DNA of 64,000 bases from the NCBI RefSeq assembly GCF_910594005.1, contig NC_057845.1, positions 1,550,001 through 1,614,000 of the forward strand. Direction: 5' to 3'. The stretch comes from Cervus elaphus (Eukaryota > Chordata > Mammalia > Artiodactyla > Cervidae). The position numbers and the translations under genes are program-made. Under the pieces are notes generated by a model. The model saw only the letters and a program-made list of their open reading frames with translations. It had not been told where the DNA came from and did no database searches. Shown in pieces: positions 1-13,200 of this stretch; the first letter of the stretch is position 1, and the number at the start of each line of letters is the position of its first letter.

Positions 1-703
1 AAGGAAATCAAGGCTCCTTTCATGTGTGATGTGCAACACGGAATTACTCTGCATGCAGTGTGGGGAATCGGGCCTCATCTCACGGCGATGGGGAAGTCTC
101 ATGGTTTTTCTCGAGTTGCGGCGGGAACCTGGGCTATATTCTCGAGTTATGATGGGGATGGCCCTTCCACCCACGTTTTTGTTCAGCGACGTCAGGACTC
201 CTGCCTAGTTGCGAGGGACAACTCGGGATTCTCCTCGAGGCTTGGCAGGGCAATTGGGACGCCTCTCCAGCTGAGGCAGGAGACCACGGGTCCCTTTCCA
301 CGTGCCACAGGAATCCTGGGACTCCTATCAAGTTTCACGAGGAGTCAGGCATCGTCTCCTTTGGAGGCACTGATCTCCGCATACTTCTGGAATTTTCAAA
401 GGATGTGAGGCCTCCGGTCGCGATGAGGTGGGGAACTATGTCTTTCTCTGTGGTCTCCACAGGGGATTCAGACATCCTTTCGTCTTGGGAGATGCAAGAC
501 GAGCCTGCATTCAAGTCACTGCAGGGATATCCAGCCTTATTTCGAGGCAGGGCATCGTGGTGTCCATTCCACTGGAGGCCGCAAACTCAGGGTCCCTCTC
601 ACATACCTAGAGCTGAGAGAAGCCTCCTCTTGAGGTGCTTGTGGTTAGGTGGTATTCCTCTGGAGTCGAAGCCCGGGAATAACTTCTCATCTCGAGTTGT
701 TTT
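1..703 (+). repeat. Partial satellite monomer M0 (truncated by the window edge)
   Basis: This copy begins at the conserved aaggaaatcaaggctcc block, which lies 92 bp into a complete monomer, so only the first 92 bp are missing. It has private variants, such as gcagtgtggggaatcggg near 54, cggcgatgggg near 83, a loss of the usual tag at the tail (gtggttaggtgg near 640) and gcccggga near 670. The gatgggg variant is otherwise typical of the T-class monomers at the far right of the window. Confidence 0.95.
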
Positions 704-3090
704 TTGGTCCACGGAGCTCTTTCGTGTTGCTACAGTGACCTCAGGATCCCTCTAACCTTGAAACAGTGTTCTTAGGGTTTCTCTGTAGTGCCACCAAGGA
801 AATCAAGGCACCTTTCATGTGTGATGTGCAACACGGAATTGCTCTGCACGCAGTGCAGGGGAATCGGGCCTCATCTCCCGGCGAGGGGGAAGTCTCATGG
901 TAGTTCTCGAGATGCGGCGGGAACCTGGGGTATATTCTCGAGTTACGACGGGGATGGCCCTTCCACACACGTGTTTATTCAGCGACAGCAGGACTCCTGC
1001 TTAGTTGCGAGGGACAACTCGGGATTCTCCTCGAGGCTTGGCAGGGCAATTGGGACGCCTCTCCAGCTGAGGCGGGAGACCAAGGGTCCCTTTCCACATG
1101 CCACAGGAATCCTGGGACTCCTATCAAGTTTCACGAGGAGTCAGGCATCGTCTCCTTTGGATGCACTGATCTCCGCGTACCTCTGTAGTTTTCAAAGGAT
1201 ATGAGGCCTCCGGTCGCGATGAGGTGGGGAACTAGGTCTTTCTCTGTGGTCTACACAGGTGATTCAGACATCCTTTCGTCTTGGGAGATGCAAGACGAGC
1301 CTGCATTCAAGTCACTGCAGGGATATCCGGCCTTATTTCGAGTCAGGGCATCGCGGTGTCTATTACACTTAGACCGCAAACTCAGGGTCCCTCTAACATA
1401 CCTAGAGCTGAGAGAAGCCTCCTCTTGAGGTGCTTGTGGTAAGGAGGTATTCCTCTGGAGTCGAAGCCAGGGACTAACCTCTCATCTCGAGTTGATTCTT
1501 GGTCCACGGAGCCCTTTCGTGTTGCTACAGTGACCTCAGGATCCCTCTAGCCTTGAAACAGTGTTCTTGGGGTTTCTCCGGAGTGCCACCAAGGAAATCA
1601 AGACTCCTTTCATGTGTGATGTGCAACACGGAATTACTCTGCACGCAGTGCAGGGGAATCGGGCCTCATCTCGCGGTGAGGGGGAAGTCTCATGGTTTTT
1701 CTCGGGTTGCGGCGGGAACCTGGGGTATATTCTCGAGTTAAGACGGTGATGGTCCCTCCACCCACGTGTTTGTTCAGCGACGTCAGGACACCTGCCCAAT
1801 TGTGAGGGACAACTCGGGATTCTCCTCGAGACTTGGCAGGGCAATTGGGACGCCTCTCCAGCTGAGGCGGGAGACCAAGGGTCCCTTTCCACGTGCCACC
1901 GGAATCCTGGGACTTCTATCAAGTTTCACGAGGAGTCAGGCATCGTCTCCTTTAGAGGCACTGATCTCCGCGTACCTCTGGAGTTTTCAAAGGATGTGAG
2001 GCCTCCGGTCGCCATGAGGTGGGGAACTAGGTCTTTCTCTGTGGTCTCCACAGGGGATTCAGACATCCTTTCGTCTTGGGAGATGCAAGACGAGCCTGCA
2101 TTCAAGTCACTGCAAGAATATCCGGCCTTATTTCGAGTCAGAGCATCGCGGTGTCCAATCCACTTGAGGCCGCAAACTCAGGGTCCCTCTCACATACATA
2201 GACCTGAGAGAAGCCTCCTCTTGAAGTGCTTTTGGTAAGGTGGTATTCCTCTGGAGTCGAAGCCAGGGACTAACCTCTCATCTCGAGTTGATTTTTGGTC
2301 CACGGAGCTCTTTCGTGTTGCTCCAGTGACCTCAGGATCCCTCTAGCCTTGAAACAGTGTTCTTGGGGTTTCTCTGGAGTGCCATCAAGGAAATCAAGGC
2401 TCCTTTCATGTGTGATGTGCAACACGGAATTGCTCTGCACGCAGTGCAGGGGAATCGGGCCTCATCTCGCGGCGAGGGGGAAGTCTCATGGTTTTTCTCG
2501 AGTTGCGGCGGGAACCTGGGGTATATTCTCGAGTTACGACGGGGATGGCCCTTCCACCCACGTGTTTCTTCAGCGACGTCAGGACTCCGGCCTAGTTGCG
2601 AGGGACAACTCGGGGTTCTCCTCGAGGCTTGGCAGGGCAATTGGGACACATCTGCAGCTGAGGCGGGAGACCAAGGGTCCCTTTCCACGTGCCACAGGAA
2701 TCCTGGGACTCCTATCAAGTTTCACGAGGAGTCAGGCATCGTCTCCTTTGGAGGCACTGATCTCCGCATACCTGTGGAGTTTTCAAAGGATGTGAGGCCT
2801 CCGGTCACTATGAGGTGGGGAACTAGATCTTTCTCTGTGGTCTCCACAGGGGATTCAGACATCCTTTCGTCTTGGGAGATGCAAGACGAGCCTGCATTCA
2901 AGTCACTGCAGGGATATCCGGCCTTATTTCGAGTCAGGGCATCGCGGTGTCCATTCCACTTGAGGCCGCAAACTCAGGGTCCCTCTCACATACCTAGAGC
3001 TGAGAGAAGCCTCCTCTTGAGGTGCTTGTGGTAAGGTGGTATTCCTCTGGATTCGAAGCCAGGGACTAACCTCTCATCTCGAGTTGATTT
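704..3090 (+). repeat. Satellite monomers M1-M3 ahead of the left higher-order block
   Basis: There are three complete copies of 795, 796 and 796 bp. M1 carries several private changes (ttagggtttctctgtag near 774, a tagttctcgagatgcgg segment near 901, and a gatatgaggcc tail). M3 (2295-3090) has the cggtcactatgagg tail variant, shared only with M20 (16328 area). It ends in the ctggattcgaag junction variant that also stands before M11, M13 and M21. M3 therefore looks like the same monomer type as M20, although 13.5 kb separates them. Confidence 0.85.
2497..2744 (+). repeat. Eight consecutive 31 bp subrepeats inside reference monomer M3
   Basis: Cutting M3 every 31 bp from the CTCGAG at 2497 gives units starting at 2497, 2528, 2559, 2590, 2621, 2652, 2683 and 2714. 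Units 1, 2 and 5 begin ctcgag. Units 1 and 2 share the pattern ctcgagtt-cg-cggg-a, and unit 6 aligns as ct-cagctgaggcggga. The register continues with more decay for about 18 units, to the CTCGAG at 3078, where one unit is short by about 8 bp. A full monomer thus holds about 25-26 units. This subrepeat length is the established signature of cattle 1.715 DNA and its sheep, goat and deer relatives. Confidence 0.8.
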
Positions 3091-6000
3091 TTGGTCCACG
3101 GAGCTCTTTCGTGTTGCTCCAGTGACCTCAGGATCCCTCTAGCCTTGAAACAGTGTTCTTGGGGTTTCTCTGGAGTGCCATCAAGGAAATCAAGGCTCCT
3201 TTCATGTGTGATGTGCAACACGGAATTGCTCTGCACGCAGTGCAGGGGAATCGGGCCTCATCTCGCGGCGAGGGAGAAGTCTCATGGTTTTTCTCGAATT
3301 GCGGCGGGAACCTGGGGTATATTCTCGAGTTACGACGGGGATGGCCCTTCCACCCACGTGTTAGTTCAGCGACGGCAGGACTCCTGCCTAGTCGCGAGGG
3401 ACAACTCGGGATTCTCCTCGAGGATTGGCAGGGCAATTGGGACGCCTCTCCAGCTGAGTCGGGAGATCAAGGGTCCCTTTCCACGTGCCACAGGAATCCT
3501 GGGACTCCTATCAAGGTTCACGAGGAGTCAGGCATCGTCTCCTTTGGAGGCACTGATCTCCGCGTACCTCTGGAGTTTTCAAAGAATGTGATGCCTCCGG
3601 TCGCGATGAGCTGGGGAACTAGGTCTTTCTCTGTGGTCTCCACAGGGGATTCAGACATCTTTCATCTTGTGAGATGCAAGACGAGCCTGCATTCCAGTCA
3701 CTGCAGGGATATCCGGCCTTATTTCGAGTCAGGGCATCGCGGTCTCCATTCCACTTGAGGCTGCAAACTTAGGGTCCCTCTCACATAGCTAGAGCTGAGA
3801 GAAGCCTCCTCTTGAGGTGCTTGTGGTAAGGTGGTATTCCTCTGGAGTCGAAGCCAGGGACTAACCTCTCATCTCGAGTTGATTCTTGGTCCACGGAGCT
3901 CTTTCGTGTTGCTACAGTGACCTCAGGATCCCTCTAGCCTTGAAACAGTGTTCTTGGGGTTTCTCTGGAGTGCCATCAAGGAAATCAAGGCTCCTTTCAT
4001 GTGTGATGTGCAAGACGGAATTGCTCTGCACGCAGTGCAGGGGAATCGGGCCTCATCTCGCGGCGAGGGGGAAGTCTCATGGTTTTTCTCGAGTTGCGGC
4101 GGGAACCTGGGGAATATTCTCGAGTTACGAGGGGATGGCCCTTCCACACACGTGTTTGTTCAGCGACGTCAGGACTCCTGCCTAGTTGCGAGGGACAACT
4201 CGGGATTCTCCTCGAGGCTTGGCAGGGCAATTGGGACGCCTCTCCATCTGAGGCGGGAGACCAAGGGTCCCTTTCGACGTGCCACCGGAATCCTGGGAAT
4301 CCTATCAAGTTTGACGAGGAGTCAGGCATCGTCTCCTTTGGAGGCACTGATCTCCGCGTACCTCTGGAGTTTTCAAAGGATGTGAGGCCTCCGGTCGCGA
4401 TGAGGTGGGGAACTAGGTCTTTCTCTGTGGTCTCCACAGGGGATTCAGACATCCTTTCGTCTTGGGAGATGCAAGACGAGCCTGCATTCAAGTCACTGCA
4501 GGGATATCCGGCCTTATTTCGAGTCAGGGCATCGCGGTGTCCATTCCACTTGAGGCCGAAAAATCAGGGTCCCTCTCACATACCTAGAGCTGAGAGAAGC
4601 CTCCTCTTGAGGTGCTTGTGGTAAGGTGGTATTCCTCTGGAGTCGAAGCCAGGGACTAACCTCTCATCTCTAGTTGATTTTTGGTCCACGGAGCTCTTTC
4701 GTGTTGCTACAGTGACCTCAGGATCCCTCTAGCCTTGAAACAGTGTTCTTGGGGTTTCTCTGGAGTGCCATCAAGGAAATCAAGGCTCCTTTCATGTGTG
4801 ATGTGCAAGACGGAATTGCTCTGCACGCAGTGCAGGGGAATCGGGCCTCATCTCGCGGCGAGGGGGAAGTCTCATGGTTTTTCTCGAATTGCGGCGGGAA
4901 CCTGGGGTATATTCTCGAGTTACGACGGGGATAGCCCTTCCACCCACGTGTTTCTTCAGCGACGTCAGGACTCATGCCTAGTTGCGAGGGACAACTCGGG
5001 CTTCTCCTCGAGGCTTGGCAGGGCAATTGGGACGCCTCTCCAGCTGAGGCGGGAGACCAAGGGTATCTTTCCACGTGCCACAGGAATCCTGGGACTCCTA
5101 TCAAGTTTCACGAGGAGTCAGGCATCGTCTCCTTTGGAGGCACTGATCTCCGCGTACCTCCGGAGTTTTCAAAGGATGTGAGGCCTCCGGTCGCGATGAG
5201 GTGGGGAACTAGGTCTTTCTCTGTGGTCTCCACAGGGGATTCAGACATCCTTTCGTCTTGGGAGATGCAAGACGAGCCTGCATTCAAGTCACTGCAGGGA
5301 TATCCGGCCTTATTTCGAGTCAGGGCATCGCGGTGTTCATTCCATTTGAGGCCGCAAACTCAGGGTCCCTCTCACATACCTAAAGCTGAGAGAAGCCTCC
5401 TCTTGAGGTGCTTGTGCAAGGTGGTATTCCTCTGGAGTCGAAGCCAGGGACTAACCTCTCATCTCAAGTTGATTTTTGGTCCACGGAGCTCTTTCGTGTA
5501 GCTACAGTGACCTCAGGATCCCTGTAGCCCTGAAACAGTGTTCTTGGGGTTTCTCTGGAGTGCCATCAAGGAAATCAAGTCTTCTTTCATGTTTGATGTG
5601 CAATACGGAATTGCTCTGCATGCAGTGCAGGGGAATCGTGCCTCATCTCACGGCGAGGGGGAAGTCTCATGGTTTTTCTCGAGTTGCGGCGGGAACCTGG
5701 GGTATATTCTCGAGTTAAGACGGGGATGGCCCTTCCACCCACATGTTTGTTCAGCGAGGTCAAGACTCCTTCCTAGTTGCGAGGGACAACTCGGGATTCT
5801 CCTCGAGGCTTGGCAGGGCAATTGGGACACCTCTCCAGCTGAGGCGGGAGACCAAGGGTCCCTTTCCACGTGCCACAGGAATCCTGGGAGTCCTATCAAG
5901 TTTCCCGAGGCGTCAGGCTTCGTCTCCTTTGGAGGCACTGATCTCCGCATACCTCTGGAGTTTTCAAAGGATGTGAGGCCTCCGGTCGCCATGAGGTGGG

Positions 6001-8659
6001 GAACTAGGTCTTTCTCTGTGGTCTCCACAGGGGATTCAGATATCCTTTCGTCTTGGGAGATGCAAGACGAGCCTGCATTCAAGTCACTGCAGGGATATCC
6101 GGCCTTATTTCGAGTCAGGGCATCGCGGTGTCCATTCCACTTGAGGCCGCAAACTCAGGGTCCCTCTCACATACCTAGAGCTGAGAGAAGCCTCCTCTTG
6201 AGGTGCTTGTGGTAAGGTGGTATTCCTCTGGAGTCGAAGCCAGGGACTAACCTCTCATCTCGAGTTGATTTTTGGTCCACGGAGCTCTTTCGTGTTGCTA
6301 CAGTGACCTCAGGATCCCTCTAGCCTTGAAACAGTGTTCTTGGGGTTTCTCTGGAGTGCCATCAAGGAAATCAAGGCTCCTTTCATGTGTGATGTGCAAC
6401 ACGGAATTGCTCTGCACGCAGTGCAGGGGAATCGGGTCTCATCTCGTGGCGAGGGAGAAGTCTCATGGTTTTTCTCGAGTTGCGGCTGGAACCTGGGGTA
6501 TATTCTCGAGTTACGATGGGGATGGCCCTTCCACACACGTGTTAGTTCAGCGACGGCAGGACTCCTGCCTAGTTGCCAGGGACAACTCGGGATTCTCCTC
6601 GAGGCTTGGCAGGGCAATTGGGACGCCTCTCCAGCTGAGGCGGGAGACCAAGGGTCCCTTTCCACGTGCCACAGGAATCCTGGGAGTCCTATCAAGTTTC
6701 CCGAGGCGTCAGGCTTCGTCTCCTTTGGAGGCACTGATCTCCGCATACCTCTGGAGTTTTCAAAGGATGTGAGGCCTCCGGTCGCCATGAGGTGGGGAAC
6801 TAGGTCTTTCTCTGTGGTCTCCACAGGGGATTCAGATATCCTTTCGTCTTGGGAGATGCAAGACGAGCCTGCATTCAAGTCACTGCAGGGATATCCGGCC
6901 TTATTTCGAGTCAGGGCATCGCGGTGTCCATTCCACTTGAGGCCGCAAACTCAGGGTCCCTCTCACATACCTAGAGCTGAGAGAAGCCTCCTCTTGAGGT
7001 GCTTGTGGTAAGGTGGTATTCCTCTGGAGTCGAAGCCAGGGACTAAGCTCTCATCTCGAGTTGATTTTTGGTCCACGGAGCTCTTTCGTGTTGCTCCAGT
7101 GACCTCAGGATCCCTCTAGCCTTGAAACAGTGTTCTTGGGTTTTCGCTGGAGTGCCGTCAAGGAAATCAAGGCTCCTTTCATGTGTGATGTGCAACACGG
7201 AATTGCTCTGCACGCAGTGCAGGTTAATCGGGCCTCATCTCGCCGTGAGGGGGAAGTCTCATGGTTTTTCTCGAGTTGCGGCGGGAACCTGGGGTATATT
7301 CTCGAGTTACGACGGGGATGGCCCTTCCACCCACGTGTTTGTTCAGCGACGTCAGGACTCCTGCCTAGTTGCGAGGGACACCTCGGGATTCTCCTCGAGG
7401 CTTGGCAGGGCAATTGGGACGCCTTTCCAGCTGAGGCGGGAGACCACGGGTCCCTTTCCACGTGCCACAGGAATCCTGGGATTCCTATCAATTTTCACGA
7501 GGAGTCAGGCATCGTCTCCTTTGGAGGCACTGATCTCCGCGTACCTCTGGAATTTTCAAAGGATATGAGGCCTCCGTTCGCCATGAGGTGGGGAACTAGG
7601 TCTTTCTCTGTGGTCTCCATAGGTGATTCAGATATCCTTTCATCTTGGGAGATGCAAGACGAGCCTGCATTCAAGTCACTGCAGGGATATCCGGCCTTAT
7701 TTCGCGTCAGGGCATCGCAGTGTCCATTCCACTTGAGGCCCCAAAATCAGGGTCTCTCTCACATACCTAGAGCTGAGAGAAGCCTCCTCTTGAGGTGCTT
7801 GTGGTAAGGTGGTATTCCTCTGGAGTCGAAGCCAGGGACTAACCTCTCATCTCGAGTTGATTTTTGGTCCACGGAGCTCTTTCGTGTTGCTACAGTGACC
7901 TCAGGATCCCTCTAGCCTTGAAACAGTGTTCTTGGGGTTTCGCTGGAGTGCCATCAAGGAAATCAAGTCTACTTTCATGTTTGATGTGCAACACGGAATT
8001 GCTCTGCATGCAGTGCAGGGGAATCGTGCCTCATCTCACGGCGAGGGGGAAGTCTCATGGTTTTTCTCGAGTTGCGGCGGGAACCTGGGGTATATTCTCG
8101 AGTTACGACGGGGATGGCCCTTCCACCCACATGTTTGTTCAGTGACGTCAGGACTCCTGCCTAGTTGCGAGGGACAACTCGGGATTCTCCTCGAGGCTTG
8201 GCAGGGCAATTGGGACGCTTCTCCAGCTGAGGCGGGAGACCAAGTGTCCCTTTCCACGTGCCACAGGAATCCTGGGACCCCTGTCAAGTTTCACGAGGAG
8301 TCAGGCATCGTCTCCTTTGGAGGCACTGATCTCCACGTACCTCTGGATTTTTCAAAGCATGTGAGGCCTCCGGTCGGGATGAGGTGGGGAACTAGGTCTT
8401 TCTCTGTGGTCTACACAGGTGATTCAGACATCCTTTCGTCTTGGGAGATGCAAGACGAGCCTGCATTCAAGTCACTGCAGGGATATCCGGCCTTATTTCG
8501 AGTCAGGGCATCGCGGTGTCCATTCCACTTGAGGCCGCAAACTCAGGGTCCCTCTCACATACCTAGAGCTGAGAGAAGCCTCCTCTTGAGGTGCTTGTGG
8601 TAAGGTGGTATTCCTCTGGATTCGAAGCCAGGGACTAACCTCTCATCTCGAGTTGATTT
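3091..8659 (+). repeat. Higher-order unit 1: monomer types a-b-c-d-e-f-g (M4-M10), ~5.57 kb
   Basis: Seven distinguishable monomers start at 3091 (a), 3886 (b), 4681 (c), 5476 (d), 6272 (e), 7068 (f) and 7864 (g). Marks by type: a has gcaaaatgtgatgcctcc-like changes near 3585 and a shifted tail with gacatctttcatcttg near 3654; b has caagacgg plus a 1 bp deletion in ttacgaggggatgg (4124); c has ggatagccc (4929) and ends cttgtgcaagg; d has gtttgatgtgcaatacgg (5590); d and e share tttcccgaggcgtcagg; f has caggttaatcgg (7221); g has tctactttcatgtttgatg (7968). The next a monomer (M11) begins immediately after g, so seven is the likely unit size. Confidence 0.75.
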
Positions 8660-10250
8660 TTGGTCCACGGAGCTCTTTCGTGTTGCTCCAGTGACCTCAG
8701 GATCCCTCTAGCCTTGAAACAGTGTTCTTGGGGTTTCTCTGGAGTGCCATCAAGGAAATCAAGGCTCCTTTCATGTGTGATGTGCAACACGGAATTGCTC
8801 TGCACGCAGTGCAGGGGAATCGGGCCTCATCTCGCGGCGAGGGAGAAGTCTCATGGTTTTTCTCGAATTGCGGCGGGAACCTGGGGTATATTCTCGAGTT
8901 ACGACGGGGATGGCCCTTCCACCCACGTGTTAGTTCAGCGACGGCAGGACTCCTGCCTAGTCGCGAGGGACAACTCGGGATTCTCCTCGAGGCTTGGCAG
9001 GGCAATTGGGACGCCTCTCCAGCTGAGTCGGGAGATCAAGGGTCCCTTTCCACGTGCCACAGGAATCCTGGGACTCCTATCAAGGTTCACGAGGAGTCAG
9101 GCATCGTCTCCTTTGGAGGCACTGATCTCCGCGTACCTCTGGAGTTTTCAAAGAATGTGATGCCTCCGGTCGCGATGAGCTGGGGAACTAGGTCTTTCTC
9201 TGTGGTCTCCACAGGGGATTCAGACATCTTTCATCTTGTGAGATGCAAGACGAGCCTGCATTCCAGTCACTGCAGGGATATCCGGCCTTATTTCGAGTCA
9301 GGGCATCGCGGTCTCCATTCCACTTGAGGCTGCAAACTTAGGGTCCCTCTCACATAGCTAGAGCTGAGAGAAGCCTCCTCTTGAGGTGCTTGTGGTAAGG
9401 TGGTATTCCTCTGGAGTCGAAGCCAGGGACTAACCTCTCATCTCTAGTTGATTTTTGGTCCACGGAGCTCTTTCGTGTTGCTACAGCGACCTCAGGATCC
9501 CTCTAGCCTTGAAACAGTGTTCTTGGGGTTTCGCTGGAGTGCCATCAAGGAAATCAAGTCTACTTTCATGTTTGATGTGCAACACGGAATTGCTCTGCAT
9601 GCAGTGCAGGGGAATCGTGCCTCATCTCACGGCGAGGGGGAAGTCTCATGGTTTTTCTCGAGTTGCGGCGGGAACCTGGGGTATATTCTCGAGTTACGAC
9701 GGGGATGGCCCTTCCACCCACATGTTTGTTCAGCGACGTCAGGACTCCTGCCTAGTTGCGAGGGACAACTCGGGATTCTCCTCGAGGCTTGGCAGGGCAA
9801 TTGGGACGCTTCTCCAGCTGAGGCGGGAGACCAAGTGTCCCTTTCCACGTGCCACAGGAATCCTGGGACCCCTGTCAAGTTTCACGAGGAGTCAGGCATC
9901 GTCTCCTTTGGAGGCACTGATCTCCACGTACCTCTGGATTTTTCAAAGCATGTGAGGCCTCCGGTCGGGATGAGGTGGGGAACTAGGTCTTTCTCTGTGG
10001 TCTACACAGGTGATTCAGACATCCTTTCGTCTTGGGAGATGCAAGACGAGCCTGCATTCAAGTCACTGCAGGGATATTCGGCCTTATTTCGAGCAAGAGC
10101 ATCGCGGTTTCCATTCCACTTGAGGCCGCAAAATCAGGGTCCCTCTCACATACCTAGAGCTGAGAGAATCCTCCTCTTGAGGTGCTTGTGGTAAGGTGGT
10201 ATTCCTCTGGATTCGAAGCCAGGGACTAACCTCTCATCTCGAGTTGATTT
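8660..10250 (+). repeat. Extra a-g dimer (M11-M12) inside the left higher-order block
   Basis: M11 (8660) repeats M4 (3091) almost base for base, at an offset of 5569 bp (7 monomers). M12 (9455) repeats M10 (7864) at an offset of 1591 bp (2 monomers). The order g-a-g-a (M10-M13) is what one tandem duplication of a two-monomer segment would leave. The M12 tail departs from M10 from about 10079 onward (gatattcgg, gcaagagc, ggtttcc, caaaatcagg) and there matches M23 instead, so M12 is partly chimeric. Confidence 0.75.
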
Positions 10251-13200
10251 TTGGTCCACGGAGCTCTTTCGTGTTGCTCCAGTGACCTCAGGATCCCTCT
10301 AGCCTTGAAACAGTGTTCTTGGGGTTTCTCTGGAGTGCCATCAAGGAAATCAAGGCTCCTTTCATGTGTGATGTGCAACACGGAATTGCTCTGCACGCAG
10401 TGCAGGGGAATCGGGCCTCATCTCGCGGCGAGGGAGAAGTCTCATGGTTTTTCTCGAATTGCGGCGGGAACCTGGGGTATATTCTCGAGTTACGACGGGG
10501 ATGGCCCTTCCACCCACGTGTTTGTTCAGCGACGGCAGGACTCCTGCCTAGTCGCGAGGGACAACTCGGGATTCTCCTCGAGGCTTGGCAGGGCAATTGG
10601 GACGCCTCTCCAGCTGAGTCGGGAGATCAAGGGTCCCTTTCCACGTGCCACAGGAATCCTGGGACTCCTATCAAGGTTCACGAGGAGTCAGGCATCGTCT
10701 CCTTTGGAGGCACTGATCTCCGCGTACCTCTGGAGTTTTCAAAGAATGTGATGCCTCCGGTCGCGATGAGCTGGGGAACTAGGTCTTTCTCTGTGGTCTC
10801 CACAGGGGATTCAGACATCTTTCATCTTGTGAGATGCAAGACGAGCCTGCATTCCAGTCACTGCAGGGATATCCGGCCTTATTTCGAGTCAGGGCATCGC
10901 GGTCTCCATTCCACTTGAGGCTGCAAACTTAGGGTCCCTCTCACATAGCTAGAGCTGAGAGAAGCCTCCTCTTGAGGTGCTTGTGGTAAGGTGGTATTCC
11001 TCTGGAGTCGAAGCCAGGGACTAACCTCTCATCTCGAGTTGATTCTTGGTCCACGGAGCTCTTTCGTGTTGCTACAGTGACCTCAGGATCCCTCTAGCCT
11101 TGAAACAGTGTTCTTGGGGTTTCTCTGGAGTGCCATCAAGGAAATCAAGGCTCCTTTCATGTGTGATGTGCAAGACGGAATTGCTCTGCACGCAGTGCAG
11201 GGGAATCGGGCCTCATCTCGCGGCGAGGGGGAAGTCTCATGGTTTTTCTCGAGTTGCGGCGGGAACCTGGGGAATATTCTCGAGTTACGAGGGGATGGCC
11301 CTTCCACACACGTGTTTGTTCAGCGACGTCAGGACTCCTGCCTAGTTGCGAGAAACAACTCGGGATTCTCCTCGAGGCTTGGCAGGGCAATTGGGACGCC
11401 TCTCCATCTGAGGCGGGAGACCAAGGGTCCCTTTCGACGTGCCACCGGAATCCTGGGAATCCTATAAAGTTTCACGAGGAGTCAGGCATCGTCTCCTTTG
11501 GAGGCACTGATCTCCGCGTACCTCTGGAGTTTTCAAAGGATGTGAGGCCTCCGGTCGCGATGAGGTGGGGAACTAGGTCTTTCTCTGTGGTCTCCACAGG
11601 GGATTCAGACATCCTTTCGTCTTGGGAGATGCAATACGAGCCTGCATTCAAGTCACTGCAGGGATATCCGGCCTTATTTCGAGTCAGGGCATCGCGGTGT
11701 CCATTCCACTTGAGGCCGAAAAATCAGGGTCCCTCTCACATACCTAGAGCTGAGAGAAGCCTCCTCTTGAGGTGCTTGTGGTAAGGTGGTATTCCTCTGG
11801 AGTCGAAGCCAGGGACTAACCTCTCATCTCTAGTTGATTTTTGGTCCACGGAGCTCTTTCGTGTTGCTACAGCGACCTCAGGATCCCTCTAGCCTTGAAA
11901 CAGTGTTCTTGGGGTTTCTCTGGAGTGCCATCAAGGAAATCAAGGCTCCTTTCATGTGTGATGTGCAAGACGGAATTGCTCTGCACGCAGTGCAGGGGAA
12001 TCGGACCTCATCTCGCGGCGAGGGGGAAGTCTCATGGTTTTTCTCGAATTGCGGCGGGAACCTGGGGTATATTCTCGAGTTACGACGGGGATAGCCCTTC
12101 CACCCACGTGTTTCTTCAGCGACGTCAGGACTCATGCCTAGTTGCGAGGGACAACTCGGGCTTCTCCTCGAGGCTTGGCAGGGCAATTGGGACGCCTCTC
12201 CAGCTGAGGCGGGAGACCAAGGGTCCCTTTCCACGTGCCACAGGAATCCTGGGACTCCTATCAAGTTTCACGAGGAGTCAGGCATCGTCTCCTTTGGAGG
12301 CACTGATCTCCGCGTACCTCCGGAGTTTTCAAAGGATGTGAGGCCTCCGGTCGCGATGAGGTGGGGAACTAGGTCTTTCTCTGTGGTCTCCACAGGGGAT
12401 TCAGACATCCTTTCGTCTTGGGAGATGCAAGACGAGCCTGCATTCAAGTCACTGCAGGGATATCCGGCCTTATTTCGAGTCAGGGCATCGCGGTGTTCAT
12501 TCCATTTGAGGCCGCAAACTCAGGGTCCCTCTCACATACCTAAAGCTGAGAGAAGCCTCCTCTTGAGGTGCTTGTGCAAGGTGGTATTCCTCTGGAGTCG
12601 AAGCCAGGGACTAACCTCTCATCTCAAGTTGATTTTTGGTCCACGGAGCTCTTTCGTGTAGCTACAGTGACCTCAGGATCCCTGTAGCCCTGAAACAGTG
12701 TTCTTGGGGTTTCTCTGGAGTGCCATCAAGGAAATCAAGTCTTCTTTCATGTTTGATGTGCAATACGGAATTGCTCTGCATGCAGTGCAGGGGAATCGTG
12801 CCTCATCTCACGGCGAGGGGGAAGTCTCATGGTTTTTCTCGAGTTGCGGCGGGAACCTGGGGTATATTCTCGAGTTAAGACGGGGATGGCCCTTCCACCC
12901 ACATGTTTGTTCAGCGACGTCAGGACTCCTTCCTAGTTGCGAGGGACAACTCGGGATTCTCCTCGAGGCTTGGCAGGGCAATTGGGACACCTCTCCAGCT
13001 GAGGCGGGAGACCAAGGGTCCCTTTCCACGTGCCACAGGAATCCTGGGAGTCCTATCAAGTTTCCCGAGGCGTCAGGCTTCGTCTCCTTTGGAGGCACTG
13101 ATCTCCGCATACCTCTGGAGTTTTCAAAGGATGTGAGGCCTCCGGTCGCCATGAGGTGGGGAACTAGGTCTTTCTCTGTGGTCTCCACAGGGGATTCAGA

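Noticed and set aside
2519..2530. TATA-like gtatattctc in every monomer as a promoter
   Set aside because: The short AT patch is part of the 31 bp subrepeat and no initiator or downstream element can be supported. Satellite transcription is possible but not shown by this sequence.
2332..2718. A 128-codon open frame on the minus strand, repeated in many monomers
   Set aside because: It lies antisense inside the same satellite unit, with no promoter, no start-site context and no conserved protein family; variants between copies do not favour synonymous sites by eye.
2357..3034. A 225-codon open frame that recurs in many monomers, and longer ones such as 49967-50761 (264 codons)
   Set aside because: It overlaps other open frames on the same and opposite strand, its counterparts are broken by single-base changes in many monomers, the monomer length changes its frame from copy to copy, and the translation has no recognisable domain. 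Best explained by repeat composition.
3024..3036. Splice-donor-like ggtaagg at the monomer tail
   Set aside because: It recurs in most monomers without any paired branch point and acceptor or protein-coding exon; a chance match in a repeat.
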